The notes under the pieces: model-generated
Told to the model about the DNA's origin: nothing
The model's input: the letters and a program-made list of their open reading frames with translations, nothing else
Database searches by the model: none
Position numbers and translations under genes: made by a program
Source of the DNA: Podospora bellae-mahoneyi
Lineage: Eukaryota > Ascomycota > Sordariomycetes > Sordariales > Podosporaceae
Length of the DNA stretch: 64,000 bases
Direction of reading: 5' to 3'
Assembly (NCBI RefSeq): GCF_035222275.1
Contig: NC_085884.1
Coordinates: 3,782,001-3,846,000 of the forward strand
Shown: piece after piece, positions 1-11,283 of the stretch
Position numbering within the stretch: position 1 is the first letter of the stretch
Layout of the letters: the number at the start of each line of letters is the position of its first letter

Positions 1-432
1 GAAGCAGATGCAGCCCGCACTCGTCGCCGCGAGCGTTCTCTCTCCAACAAGCCCCCCACCCCTGCCGCCATCGAGGAAGAATCTGGTGAAGAGGTCCAGG
101 ACGAGGACATGGTCACCAGCACTCGTCTCAAGTCGGCCAAGAAGCGCCCCGCCACCGAGGAGATGTCGCCCCGCAAGAAGAAGAGAAAGACCAACTCGGA
201 GAGTACTGTCCGGCCTGCGGTTCTGAGCAGTTCTTCGCCTGCTGTTACGTACGGGAGGAAGTCGAATAGCAGGAAGGAGAACAAGAAGGCGGCGGCGGAG
301 GCGGTGAAGGCGAGGCAGGCGAGGGCGTTGAGCACGATCAGCAGTGATATGGATGACATGGATGATATCCCTGCGAGGCTGCCAGGGCAGACGCCACCGG
401 GGAGGGTGACCAGGAGAGTTGCGAGAAAGTAG
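1..432 (+). CDS. C-terminal part of a basic, probably nuclear protein
   Basis: The window opens inside an open frame that runs in frame 1 to a stop at 430-432, about 143 residues. The visible part is highly charged. An Arg-rich stretch is followed by an acidic patch, a KKRPATEEMSPRKKKRKT segment that looks like a bipartite nuclear localisation signal, a Ser-rich linker, a Lys/Ala-rich helix (RKENKKAAAEAVKARQARA) and a final VTRRVARK tail. The start and any folded domain lie to the left of the window, so no family can be named. Chromatin or kinetochore proteins of filamentous fungi often end this way, but that is inference. Coding is supported by codon use and by the intact frame to the left edge. 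Confidence 0.6.
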   Translation, partial: EADAARTRRRERSLSNKPPTPAAIEEESGEEVQDEDMVTSTRLKSAKKRPATEEMSPRKKKRKTNSESTVRPAVLSSSSPAVTYGRKSNSRKENKKAAAEAVKARQARALSTISSDMDDMDDIPARLPGQTPPGRVTRRVARK

Positions 433-787
433 GAGTATTGCAGGTCTCGGTGGCGGGAGCAAGGGAGGGAAGAGGAGATGATGAAGCGATTTGGGGGAGT
501 TGAAGGATGATGATGTCAGAGGGGAGAAGGGGCAGGTAGTCAGTCGTGGGTATCCAGCGAGAGTGAGTCGAGTTTGGAGCAGAAGTTGGGTGGGGGGAAG
601 CGTGTGTGTGTGGTGAGGAGTGGGGGGGTGAGGGTTTACATTTAATTGCATGGATTGGTTCTACCTGTATGATACTTGATGTGTTTTCGGAGAATTGTCA
701 GCGTGCTTGGTAGATAGGGGTTAATGGAAGGGTGTATGTTTTGCATCTATAGAATGTTGTCGTGTGTACCATCTTGCGAACTCAGTG
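433..787. other. intergenic, 3' flank
   Basis: This is a 355-bp purine-rich 3' flank of the gene to the left. It is rich in GGGAG and TGTGTG. I see no coding frame or RNA gene here. Confidence 0.4.
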
Positions 788-1240
788 TTATGGGATGGCC
801 CAGCTTAGCTTGGGCCGGAGCATGTAAGTCAGATCATCGTCCTTGTTGTCGTTGGCCTCAGCCCTGGTGTTATGCATTTTCCTGGCGTAGACGTTGTTGT
901 CTTTGAGGAGCATTTCGCATTCTTTCTGCACCCTTAATCAGTCAATCATCAGTCTGTAAGCAGGTGATGTCGAGAGGGGTGCTCACCTAGCTTCTGTACC
1001 GGTCTGTGAACTCGACGGTTGAGATCTGGATTGCTTCTGGCTTGTTCTCGTATTGGGGGTACCAGGTCTTTGAAGCTGGGCCAGGGGGTTAGTAAGGTTC
1101 GGCAGAGAGTAGGCAGGTAAGTTAGATGGCTATACCTTTAAAACGAACTCATCCTTGCTCCCGCAAAGAATGAGGAGCTGTTGCTCGAGGTATTGCTTGT
1201 CGTAGCACCTGTTTTTGAAAGGGATGTCGACTCTTTTTTG
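788..1240 (-). pseudogene. three exon-like blocks of an unrecognised gene
   Basis: Read on the minus strand, three blocks fit together. The first is 1240-1136, 35 codons with CYDKQYLEQQLLILCGSKDE, preceded by a TAG acceptor and followed by a GTATAG donor. The second is 1067-987, beginning TWYPQYENKPEAIQ. The third is 925-788, 45 codons from KECEMLLKDNN to KLSWAIP and a TAA stop, preceded by a GCAG acceptor. The middle block ends with an in-frame TAG directly before a good GTGAGC donor, so either the gene is broken there or a different splice is used. I could not find a convincing first exon; the open frame at 1604-1311 might contain it. I do not recognise the family. Confidence 0.3.
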
Positions 1241-3129
1241 CTACGAGTTGGTTAATCGTGACGGTTCCCTGTCAAAGACTGGACATGGTCCGAGCTAGCC
1301 TGTTGGTTCTTTAGGAAGTGATCTCATGCCCATCGAACTGGCCAAGACCGCCTTCGAGGCAGCCTCCTGGCCAACTGCAGTGGCTACCGGGCGGTATATG
1401 TTTCCCCCTCGGGGACAACGTGCGCAACGTGCAACCCGTTTCTCCTCGTTCCGCTCGGTACTTCAAAGAGCGCACTTTAACTGCGCTCTCCCCATCTACA
1501 TCCATCTTCGCTACGTGACCAAAAGAGGGCAAATCGTTTCCAACGCTCATACCATCTGCCAGAGGAGCCTCCCTACTCTGTGACACTCCACAACGGACAC
1601 CCATCTGTGGAACTCAGCTGATTAAGAAACTGCACGGCATTTTGGGCAGGATCCGTATCTTGAAGCGACAACCCACCAGAAAGGACCTTATCTCAATGGA
1701 GTCCCCGCGGTCGACAACCAAGGCAGACGAATCAAAGGTAAATAAGGATTTGGAACTGTGATCATATGTCGAAGCTCCCAATTTGGATTCTTCACGGGCT
1801 GTGAGGGCATATTATCGTCTGAAGGTGGGCGCCTTGGTCCTCGGAAGGTAGGTGCTGATGCTGGAAGTCTTCCTCACTTTGGGGTTTGTTCCTCAACCCA
1901 TCTGTTCCTATCAGTAACTGCAGGCCGTTAAAGATGAGTTTTTCCTTACCAGGGAGAGTGATAAGTCATTGCTGTAGAGGTTGGTAACCTGCTCGCAGCA
2001 ATGATATGCCATCGATGACAAATTTCTTGTGCTTGATGTATCTCGTGTGACTTGCGAATGCCAGATCCAGAAATTGCATGTGTTTACTTCAGGAATCAAG
2101 CGTGAACCAGACAGTTCCGGCAATACACCCCCCTTTAATGCCGCTGCCCGGTGTTATTTGATTCGTTGACCACTATGCTGTTGCACTTGGAATATTAGAG
2201 ATGGCGGGGGCAGTAACTAAACATCATCGCCAACATCTTGATGTGCATGCACCTGGGGAGGCCAAAGTCCAAAGTCTGATCATCTCTGATGCCAACATAA
2301 ACTCCTTGCACTGCTCGGCTCGCAGCTGCTCTGGGCCACTCAGGGTTAGGCGTGCTGGTGCTCTGCCAGCAGCACTCTGAGCAGTGCCCTCCCCCCCAAC
2401 CTTCTGTTCTAGTACCTATAGTTATCACAGGTTTGCACCTGCTGGAAGCTGCCACAGTGAGAACCATCCCATCGGACCTCCTTCCATCTCTTGTTTGTTA
2501 TATTCTACCCTGTAATCACAGCAATCCTCCCCATAGTCAGCTGCACTAATGGCAAGCTGCGAGTTTGGCTAGTGATCAAATGAAGTCTCACCATCGTGCT
2601 CAGCGTTCCTGCGTCCAGTGATAACATCCTCTCTCTCACCATGCAGCCCTCCCTTCTTCATGAAGCCGCCATCCTACTCCCCATTGTCAAAATTGACCCG
2701 GTTAATGCCCCATATAGTGACTGTGTGGCGAGAGATGTATATTGCAGTGGGAGTCCGGGCTGATAGTGAAAGCTGTGGATCATACGGCCTGTCTACGGTC
2801 AACCCACTTGTTGTTCAGCATAAAGTTTGCTATCCCCATGAAGTAAAAGGCCAGGCAACCTGGCCATACACAAAGCCCGTCAGCAATCATAGCCTGTCAA
2901 ACAAGCAACGCAAGTAGCAATTCGGATAAGTGCCCACACAAACGACTAAATCCGTTACAATATCACTAGAAGACCGCAAAACCGCAACAGCAGACCACCA
3001 CCGCCATATAAAACCCTCAGAAACCACCCATACCAAAACCGACCAGACCTATCTTGTCACCGACCACCAAAAAGAAAACAGAAAACACCTTTCCCACCCC
3101 CAGATTCCGAACCAGCCGATACCACCACA
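1241..3129. other. long intergenic region
   Basis: About 1.9 kb without a convincing gene. Open frames at 1311-1604 (minus) and 2618-2917 (plus) lack good starts, splice sites or recognisable motifs. The segment 2930-3130 is very A/C-rich and is probably the 3' flank of the next minus-strand gene. Confidence 0.35.
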
Positions 3130-4599
3130 TCAACGCTCCTCAAAATAAAACCTCCCCAACCTTTCGCCCTCCTTCGGACTCCCCAGACCATCCCCCCTTC
3201 CCCCTCTCTGACCACCCCCACCACGCCCACCCTCAAACTGCTCCCTAATAATTCTCTCCGCCGCCTCCCTACTATTCGCCCCAGTCCCCGTAGACTCAGA
3301 CCCAACAGACAACGTACTCGGTGACGTTACATGGCCCCTCTGCTGCTGGGCCAAAGCCAGCGCCTGCTGCTGAGCAACATGCTGATGCGACCCCGGCTGC
3401 TGCGTCTCCCTGATAGCACTCGTCGGATGTGTCAAAGGCTGCCCCTCCTGCATCGGAACCGGCCCCCCAGTAGTAGTATCAACAAAGACATCATCCCCCA
3501 CACTGCCAGGCATCGTAACCCCCTGCGCGGCAGCCACCGTCCCCTCCAGCGCAACCCCATCCACCATCCTCGCTCGCTGAATCTCCCTCGCGGCGGTCTG
3601 GCTGACGGGGGTGTCACTGTTGCTGCCGTTATTGTTACCGCTATTGTTATTCTCCGCCAGCCGTGCATCAGCAACTGGCCTCCCAACCCCAAGCCCACCA
3701 CCAATATTCCGCCCCGTCATCCCCAATCCCCCCCCAGGCGCACCCTCACTAAATCCAGAATTACTCCTCTCCAAACCCCCTACCCCCCCTTGCCCTCCAC
3801 CACTCGGCATCCCCCTCCGATGATAAATAGGCCCACTAACCGTACTCCCCGCCCCCTCCCCAAAGCCCACCAAACTCTCCCTCCCATCATCCTCCTCATC
3901 GTAAGTCCCCGCGCTCCTCCTACTCAACCCATCATCATCCATCTCATCAATCATCATATCCTCATCCACATACCCGCTCCCCCCCGCAACACTAGCACTA
4001 TCCATCTCAGTCAACATATCCTCATCCCCATCCTCCCTCCCCCTCATCGTCGTAGTCCTGCTCCTCCCGCTGACTGACCCACCCCCCAGAGAAGGGGACA
4101 CTTCTGTTGCCGAGGCAGACCCAACGGTGCTCATCTTGTTTTGCATTTGGGGTTGACCTTGAGCATCAAAGTAGGCTATACCTGTTGGGGGTTGGAATTG
4201 TTGGGTTTGGGTATAGGGTTGGATAGGTGGTTGTTGGCCGGATCGGAATTGTTGTTGTCGAGAAAAAGCGGCGGGGGCCAGACCGGTGAGGCGGGAGATG
4301 CGGTCGGCACGTTCGGCTTCGAGGGAGGAGTTGGATGGGTCATATTGGGGGGGTAGGCCGCGGGGATTTAAAGGGTGAGGGTGGTGGTGGACGGTGCCCT
4401 TGTGGCCGTCTTTGATGGCTGTTGTGGAGAGGGCCGAGAGGGAGGTGGTCGTGGAGGTTGGGGTTCCGCTGAGTCAGAGTCAGGGGGTGATTAGTAGAGG
4501 TGGAAGGGGAAAGGGAGATACATACGGAATCTCAGGGGTGTCTGGGTTGGAGGGGCCTGGAGGGAGGTTGATGAGGGTTGGATGGGAGGTCTGCGACAT
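3130..4599 (-). CDS. conserved acidic low-complexity fungal protein
   Basis: Two exons, 4599-4526 and 4468-3130, give a 470-residue protein. The donor GTATGT and the acceptor CAG at 4471-4469 keep the frame and join EIP to GTPTSTTTSLSALST. The protein is mostly disordered. It has a Thr/Ser-rich start, a segment SLEAERADRISRLTGLAP, the block NKMSTVGSASATE, a long Asp/Glu-rich stretch near residues 150-200, then GFGEGAGSTVSGPIYHRR, EDVFVDTTTGGPVP-like text, Gln/Ala runs, and SREAAERIIREQFEGG near the end. From memory the blocks STVGSASATE, STVSGPIYHRR and DTTTGGPVP recur in proteins across Pezizomycotina, so this is a conserved family of unknown role. There is no membrane segment or signal peptide. 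A function should not be guessed. Confidence 0.75.
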
Positions 4600-5178
4600 C
4601 TTTGCTGATGGTGTATGTGTGTGCTGGAGGTGAGGCTTCGTGCGAGGCTCAGGGCAATTGATAATAGGGCTTGCGACACACGGAATCTGTGTTTTCTGAG
4701 TTGTAGCCGACGATGCCGACGAGGTACAAAGACGAAGTGGGTGATGTTATCCACGCGTTTGGCTGGCTCGCTGTTGTTACTTGTTGATGCTAAAGAGACG
4801 ACGAACAAAACGCGACGGAGATGAATATCAGAAGCAGCTGGATGAAACGGAGAAAGGATCGCTCGGTGGACTTGCATGCGCTGCTCCCATCCCAAAAGAC
4901 CGAGCGACAGCTTCCCGGGGCTGCTGGACCGTCTGAAGTCGCGGAAGGTATGGGGCCATGACGTCTGACCTGGGAGTCTAACCAATCACAGCACGAGATG
5001 CACCCTTGTGGTTCGACGCTGCGGGGCCAAGCAACTGTTAAGCTTTGAGCTCAGCGGGACCCGCTCCATGACAGTGGCAACGACGGCCCTCTCTCTCTCT
5101 CTCGTGGTGAGAATAGCATCAGATACAGCGACGCCTCATTTATGATAACAACAAGAAGATATTCTTATATCATTCGTA
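4600..5178. other. promoter region and 3' flank
   Basis: This separates two minus-strand genes. It holds the promoter of the gene ending at 3130 and a CT dinucleotide run near 5089-5103. An open frame at 4491-4985 on the minus strand overlaps the neighbour's first exon and has no recognisable features. Confidence 0.4.
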
Positions 5179-5657
5179 TCAAAACTTCCCAGGCATAAAC
5201 CCCACCACCTCCGTCTTCTCCACAATCCCCTTTGCACCCTCCCAAAAAGCAGCATACGCCGGGTCTGTCTTGAGATAATATTCCCTGTCCTCGTCACTGT
5301 CGAACTCGCTCACAAAGGCATGGGTTACTCTGTCCTGTTTACCCCTTCAGTATACTGTTATCATCTCCCTAGAAACCACAGATGACAAGGAAAAGAACGC
5401 ACTTGGGCGTCACTCATGTGCGTATTCACCCCTCCAGTTATATTCTTCATATACGGCCGGTTGGTCTCTGGATGGAGGCAGGTCTCTTTAAGCGCTAGGA
5501 GCTTGTCACAGACCTGACACAAAAATGGTAAGAGTTAGACTTCTTGACTGGGTGATGAAAAGGGGTGGGTGGCTGTTTGGCGATGACTGACTTCTTGAAC
5601 CTCCTCCGGTGTGGCCAGTGGTTTGAAGCTGAACATCACCACGTGCATTACGCCCAT
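5179..5657 (-). CDS. Dabb (stress-responsive A/B barrel) domain protein
   Basis: Three exons, 5657-5592, 5513-5403 and 5334-5179, join in phase 0 to give 110 residues. It starts MGVMHVVMFSFKP and ends VVGFMPGKF. The hydrophobic first strand with His (MHVVMFSFK), the central helix (EEVQEVCDKLLALKE), the GGVNTHMSDAQ segment and the second half DRVTHAFVSEFDS plus YLKTDPAYAAF are the hallmarks of a Dabb ferredoxin-like barrel. Such proteins are normally cytosolic homodimers of about 100 residues, which matches. Some family members are cyclases or decarboxylases in polyketide routes, but most fungal singletons have no known substrate. No biosynthetic genes lie next to it, so a stress or general metabolic role is the safer reading. 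Confidence 0.85.
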
Positions 5658-6065
5658 GTTGACTGTTTCTTGCGAGAAGTTGAAGATGAAAGATGATTCT
5701 TGTGTGTCTTGTTTTGCTTGATGATGATGATATGCCTGAACTTCCAGTGGAGGTGGTCAATCTGATGCTTTTGAGGGTCTGATCTTTGTGCTCCCACTCA
5801 TCCAACCCCGCATCCATTACATCACTGTTCACCAACCCAACCCGTGATCGCTCAGCAGCATCTCGACCAAAAGTCACCTGTTCCAGGCCTCACTCACCAG
5901 GCTCACAAATCAGGGGATAATCACCTGCTCTGAATGCAACAATGCAAAGAACCATAAAAATGGAATTGTGTGGGTATCTGGTACGAAACCCATCTCATGC
6001 AAATATGCGTAAATCCAAGGCCAAAAAAAAATAAACATACAGAAAAAACCATCACCCCATCACCC
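5658..6065. other. intergenic
   Basis: About 400 bp between two minus-strand genes, holding the Dabb gene promoter and the amine oxidase 3' flank. No separate gene is seen. Confidence 0.4.
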
Positions 6066-8348
6066 CTAAGCCTTGCAGCACCCCTTCATCTCCCCCCCCG
6101 TAACAGCCAACCCATCCACTTTCTTCGCCAGCTCATCGGCCGTATTCAACGCAGTGCTGCAGTTGAAACTCTGCTTCGAACTCGGCACATCCAACGCCGG
6201 GTTCTTGTCAAAAAAGTTCACCGGCCTCAGCATAACCTTCAACATCTCCATCGGCATAACCGGGAAATCTTCAACCCTGGGGATGTGATTGATCCCAAAA
6301 TTCACCCACAACACCGGGTCCTGCTCCTTTGTCAAATCCTCCTTCCTCTCGGCCCAGCTCCTGACTCCCTTGCCGCCATGGCTCTGGTTGGTGTACTTCC
6401 CGCCCGCAAACAGCTCCCCGTCAACATACTTGGTGACATAAAAACTCCGATCGGCAAACTCGGCGCGCTTGTAGTGGTAGCTGTCCTTGTCTGCGAGGAT
6501 GGGCTGGAAGGGGGGCACGTGAACCTTGTAGCCTACCGGGAGCTTGTTGACCGTGTTCTTGACTGATGGGTTGAGGATCTTGAACGTCCGGTTCTTGCTC
6601 GGGTCGAGGTCGTAACCACCGGTGGTGTCGATGACCGTCTTCTTGACCATGTAACCGTGGCCGTTAGGGTTGAGCTTAGGGTCGCGGGGCATAGCCTCGG
6701 CTTCTTCGTACGCGATCTGGTTGCCGTGGCCGCCGATCATGGGGTCGACGCGGAGGGAGAAGAAGTGCTGGTGGTAACCGCCGAGGACGCCGGGGTGGAC
6801 GACGGTGCCAAAGGGGTGCGGCACCTCGGTGAGGTCGAGGTCGAGGGGCTGGGTGGACAAAATACCCGTTGCCCTGACTTCGTACGTGATGTCACCGGCT
6901 TGGTTGAAGATGAAGGCGAGGATGTACTCGTAGTTGCTGACCGTCAGGATAGACTGGAGGACGAGCTCGCGATTGCGGACGACGACGGCGCGGTTGGTGC
7001 GGTAGTTGGTGTGCTTCCAGAGGAGACCAGAGTCTTGCTCGTGAATGCAGACGACGTTGGGGGCGTCGACGGGCTTGCCTTCGGCGTTGCCGAGGACAGA
7101 GGAGATGTAGTAGATGCTGCCGAGGCAGTCGCAGCCGAGCTGGAGGTTGTTGGCTGTCAAACCAGCACCGACGTCACCCAAGTCAAAGGCGCACTTGCGG
7201 TGGAAAGGGTTGCGCGGGTCACCGTAAGGGATGGCCATGTCTGAGAGAGACAGGCGGTAGAACAAGGGGCGGTTGTCGTAGTGAACATCGTAGAGGACCA
7301 TGCCCTCTCTCTGGTTGAAGCCGACCTTGAAGTCCCACTTCTGCCACTTCAGTGTCCGGCCGAGCTCAGAGAAGGGCTCAACTGTGAAAGAGGCTCCCTC
7401 AGGCTGGACAACCTGGAGAGGCTTGAGGTCGGTGCGCATGGTGTGGGCTTCAGGGATGTACTCGTTTGCTGGGCGGTCCTGCCATGTGAAAGGCTTGATG
7501 GTCTCGTCATGGCCGGTAGGCATGATGTCGATACGAACCAGCTCGAGGGTGGCCGGATCAATGACGGGAGAGACGGGAAGGGGGAAGGAGTAGTGGCAGC
7601 TGTCCTCTTCAGATGAGTTCTTGGGGTCGCGAAGGTAGAGGTTGCATTGCATGACACGCTTGTCGTCAAAGAACTTGGCCTCCTTGATACCGTCGGCACC
7701 TGTATAGTGTTAGTTCATGTCCGGGTTCCCAAGATCAGCAAAAAGACGTACCATAAATCCAAGGATCCATTACAACCACCGCCCCCTCGGGAAGACCCAG
7801 CTTCTCAATCTCGGCCTTCACCTCGGGAATCTCCAGCACGGCCTTCTCAACCTCCTCAAGCTCAGCCATATCACTGTTGGGGTGCTCAAAAGGCCCAAGC
7901 TTGGCGTTGAACTCGACCTTTTGAGTGGTCAAGTTGACAACCGCCTCATGGACATTGTGCTGTGATGGAGTTTAGCATTTTGAGCAGTGACGGTAGAGTG
8001 GAAGGGCAGACTTACAGTTCCCCTAAGTGTATAAACAATAAAAGACTTCCTCTCAAGTGGCGCAGGCTTCTCACCTGCCCTCTCAGCAGCAAGCCAAGGG
8101 GCAAGAATCTTCTTCTCGGGCTCATGAAGAGTATTGACCTTGAACTGGAGCTTCGTCCCGTCAGGCCACACAGACCTAACCAAGTCCGCACCCTTGATGA
8201 TCTCCTCACCAGTCAAAGGACCAAGAGGATGTGTTACCGGCGCAGCCTTGGTCGCCTCGCTGGAAACAATAGCAGCCTTGACCGCAGCAGTGTTGTCAGT
8301 CTCGATGACCGGGACCTGGGCGGCCTTTGCGTCTTGATTGGCAACCAT
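6066..8348 (-). CDS. copper amine oxidase (primary amine oxidase)
   Basis: Three exons, 8348-8016, 7959-7752 and 7699-6066, encode 724 residues, a usual length for the family. It oxidises primary amines to aldehydes with release of ammonia and hydrogen peroxide, using Cu(II) and the self-made cofactor topaquinone. The TPQ precursor Tyr lies in SNYEYI near residue 437. The catalytic base is Asp in CAFDLGDVGAG near 353. The copper ligands are the HQH pair near 490-492 and a C-terminal His in GINHIPRVEDFPVMP. Donors are GTAAGT and GTACGT, with CACAG and ACAG acceptors. I chose the ATG at 8348 because an in-frame ATG at 8411 adds an unlike leader. The chain ends CCKA, without a canonical peroxisomal SKL-type tail, though yeast relatives are peroxisomal. 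Confidence 0.95.
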
Positions 8349-9205
8349 TGTGAGGATGTGACGAGTATGTCTGTGTTGTGTGATGAAAGGAGAAACAAGT
8401 GAATCAACCAAAGAGGATATCCCCTTTATATATCAAAACCATTTACTGAGGCGGAGTGCAGGGAGAGATGAATGAACAGTTACTCCACCCTATCCTCATT
8501 GATAATGATAAGACAGACAGGTCGAGATACGGGATAGCTAGCCCAATCTGTTCCTAAAAACCGCAGGTAAATGGTGGGTTCGCATCCCGGTTCTTGGGCG
8601 CCCAGCTGTTGTCCAATCCTTTGTGCCGTTGACTGGGCCGTTGCTGTCTTTGGTGTGCCGGTGTGGCGGACGCATATGTTGTCCCCACGTGAACCTACTT
8701 CGTCGACCATCTGTTCTGTTAGAGTCTGCCATAGATTGTTCCTCGCTTCCGTTACCGTCAGGACCCCGCCCTGATATGCATGGGCTTCCGTGACACTTGC
8801 TCGACATCTCACACTAGTATCGACAGGATATCCTGGTGTAAGCAAGACGTGCAACAAAGAGTGACACTCTTGATCGGATGCAGGGTGGATGGAGGTGTTC
8901 GATAAGGCGGGAAAGCCCCGCTCGCTTACCCCGCTGATCTCCGCATCCGCGTTCCGGACACATCGGAAACGTCATGCTCCAGGCCGAGATTCTGAAAATG
9001 TGATCTGAACTCCAAGAAAAGGTGTAGTAGAAAGGCACAAGACTTTTAGATTCCGGTGTATGAACTGTAGATAGAAGTCTGTATGCGTGTCCAAGATCGA
9101 TGTCCAAAAGGCTGAGCCAGCCCCGAGATGCACGCTGTGCTGTGGTGGTGAGATCGGTTACCAAGCCAAACCAAACGAGAGTGGAGGGGTTCACACAAAG
9201 CCCAA
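8349..9205. other. amine oxidase promoter and intergenic DNA
   Basis: About 860 bp. The right part is the 3' flank of the next minus-strand gene. Open frames here lack starts or motifs I can support. Confidence 0.35.
8425..8432 (-). promoter_or_regulatory. TATA box of the amine oxidase gene
   Basis: TATATAAA reads on the minus strand about 80 bp upstream of the chosen ATG at 8348. This agrees with that start rather than the ATG at 8411, which lies only about 15 bp from the box. Confidence 0.5.
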
Positions 9206-9976
9206 TCACAAGAAGGAAGACGTAACCCTCCAAGACCCTGTAACAAGCCAAAGACGGGAATACCATCTGTGCAGCTCCTCCATCCATCCCGGCATTGGCC
9301 CCTGAATACCTTCAACCCTGCTGTTGCCGTTAAAAAAGCAGCTCTTAAGTCCAAGAACCACCTCGCCACGAGCCTTGTCAACACTGGCACTGATGACAAA
9401 AAGGCCATCCGAGTCTCTTGGGCCCGCGTTCCTCGGCGTATCACCGCAGCGGACAACAATCTCAGTTGGTGTCTTCTCAACAACCTCAAAGTGGTCAGTC
9501 AGCTGTGTACCTGGCTCATAGGTCGACTTGGATAGCTGATCAGCAGTCCATAGCTGGGCAGCGGTGGCGGGTCTCTGGTATTTCCGGGCAAGATAGGCCC
9601 GTTGAAAGCGATATCCTGCAGGAGATGTAAAGTTAGTTCCAAAAATGGATATGGCGTGGTTTGTGACTGGTTGGGTGGGCGGTGGATGAGGGTGAGCCTC
9701 ACCTAATCCTCCCCAGACACCACGGCAAAACTCCAGAGCCAGATCGCCCTCGCGCTGGAGGAGCTCGGGCTTGATTTTATCAAGTGGAATGCGCTTGTAG
9801 ACGAGGTCTTGCGTTGAGGCATTATTGTGTCGGTTGTATTTGCGGAAGCTCTTTGACCGCCATAAGGGGTCGTCTTCGGGCAGCGGGCTCTCAAGGCGGG
9901 TGGTTGTGCCAAGATAGCCAACAGTTCCGGCCGTGGCCAGGAAGGCAGTCGTGAATGTTTTGCGGATGATGCCCAT
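9206..9976 (-). CDS. conserved small fungal protein, possibly mitochondrial
   Basis: Two exons, 9976-9703 and 9615-9206, with donor GTGAGG and acceptor TGCAG, give 227 residues. The N-terminus, MGIIRKTFTTAFLATAGTVG, is a basic amphipathic start followed by a short hydrophobic stretch, as in mitochondrial or membrane-anchored proteins. Conserved-looking blocks are RIPLDKIKPELL, FCRGVWGGLGYRFQRAYLARK, GTQLTDHFEVVEKTPTEIVVRCGDTPR, DGLFVISASVDK and GPMPGWMEELHRWYSRLW. From memory this combination occurs in an uncharacterised family widespread in Pezizomycotina. The last dozen residues after RLW run into a different composition, so the true end could involve one more intron. No catalytic motif is known to me. 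Confidence 0.8.
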   Translation of the reverse strand: MGIIRKTFTTAFLATAGTVGYLGTTTRLESPLPEDDPLWRSKSFRKYNRHNNASTQDLVYKRIPLDKIKPELLQREGDLALEFCRGVWGGLGEAHPHPPPTQPVTNHAISIFGTNFTSPAGYRFQRAYLARKYQRPATAAQLWTADQLSKSTYEPGTQLTDHFEVVEKTPTEIVVRCGDTPRNAGPRDSDGLFVISASVDKARGEVVLGLKSCFFNGNSRVEGIQGPMPGWMEELHRWYSRLWLVTGSWRVTSSFL

Positions 9977-10774
9977 GTTTGTTGGTTTGTTTGTTGTCGC
10001 TGTAAGAAGGGTTCACCTGGTCTCGGTTGTATACAAAGGATGGTGGCCGATGGGTTGGCCACTGTTGGTGACCCGATCGGTTGGACGAGCGGCTGGACGG
10101 CTGCGGCACGGTCGGAGGTTGGCTGGGTGGGTCGAAAGATGAGGGGCATCTCCCGATTAATTGGTGCATTCTGATTGGCTGCAGTGGATCAGCCCTATTC
10201 CGCTTCTAAGATGGGCAAGTCCACTTACACAGGACTATCGGCAGGGCACATGACCTGAAGGCCGCTACCACGGCGCTGGTAAGACTCAACTGCTATCAGA
10301 TTTGTGTTTGCATCATCAAATTCATGTTACTGAAATTTTAGATCACTTATCGGGAGTCGATAAAGATCCCCATCTGTGTTATTTTCCCGAATCTGGCGCT
10401 GAGTGCTTGAGTGAGTCGATTCATGTGGAGCACGTTGTCTTTTATCATTCTCACCCATCAACTTCGATCATGACATGTCAAATTACCAACTACACTCCTG
10501 AAGCGCCATCGTGGCGTTTTCCTTTTTTTGGATTTCCTAAGCAACCTGGCTTAGCTGGTGAGTTCCCCTACTTCAGTGCCACCTCCCCCAATACTATTCC
10601 AGATTCCATCCACGCCCCGGACCACTATGGTAAGGAAATAGGTTCACTATGTTCGTCCTCTTTGCCGGTATCGGCATCATGATTATAGGCGCCTCGGTTT
10701 GTGATGGTTGAATCACAACACTCTGCCCACACCTCTCATCGCTCCCTTCCGTCCAAACAAACTCGTATACAACA
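9977..10774. other. promoter region, no gene seen
   Basis: This holds the promoter of the gene starting at 9976 and then unremarkable sequence. The open frame 10302-10682 (plus) reads like chance translation. Confidence 0.35.
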
Positions 10775-11152
10775 TCAGATGCGGTTCTGTACTACACTAC
10801 CACCCAGCTGACCAGACACACGGCCACACCCATGGCCATACATGTAACATACTGGCAACAAAACAAGAGCGAAATCATTCAAGAGGGAGTAGAGCGGGAA
10901 AAGAAAGAACTCTCCACGCCAGAAATTTAGAAACTTGAGATCCTTATTGTTGTCCAACAAGCTGAGACAGGAGATTCTTTCGGACTTAACTGATGAATTG
11001 CTAGTTAACAACATAATGAAGGCCGAGACTGCCCAGAATAACCACGGCCTGTAAATATGTGCTGGCTTGAACTCGTTGTTTGTATCTTGGCTTGGTGTTG
11101 TATTTGTCTGAGGACTGTGAAGCATGGTGGATATAGGCTCGAAAACAGGCAT
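10775..11152 (-). CDS. possible small single-pass membrane protein
   Basis: A 125-residue open frame starts MPVFEPISTMLHSP. It contains one strongly hydrophobic segment (PWLFWAVSAFIMLLTS) near residues 37-53 and a second hydrophobic run (FFLFPLYSLLNDFALVLLPV) near 83-102. A TATATAAA element lies about 125 bp upstream on the same strand, at 11276-11283. There is no family I recognise and the far C-terminal residues look non-conserved in style, so it may be chance coding or a longer spliced gene. Confidence 0.3.
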   Translation of the reverse strand: MPVFEPISTMLHSPQTNTTPSQDTNNEFKPAHIYRPWLFWAVSAFIMLLTSNSSVKSERISCLSLLDNNKDLKFLNFWRGEFFLFPLYSLLNDFALVLLPVCYMYGHGCGRVSGQLGGSVVQNRI

Positions 11153-11275
11153 GACTGCCCTTGTGTTGATGGGTATGATATTCCGAGTTTAGTTGCTTTA
11201 GTGATTTTTGATAACAGGAAGTTGGCTAGGTAAGGTAGATAGTTCGATAGCAACCTGGAAGTTAAGGAGCGGCAC

Positions 11276-11283
11276 TTTATATA
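11276..11283 (-). promoter_or_regulatory. TATA-like element
   Basis: A TATATAAA element on the minus strand, placed suitably for the small open frame starting at 11152. It is weak support for that gene. Confidence 0.3.

Noticed and set aside
4491-4985. 164-residue open frame overlapping the first exon of the acidic protein gene
   Set aside because: Another frame of the same strand; splice sites and conserved blocks support the 4599 start instead.
6657-7244. 195-residue Val/Asp-rich open frame
   Set aside because: Antisense shadow of the amine oxidase gene.
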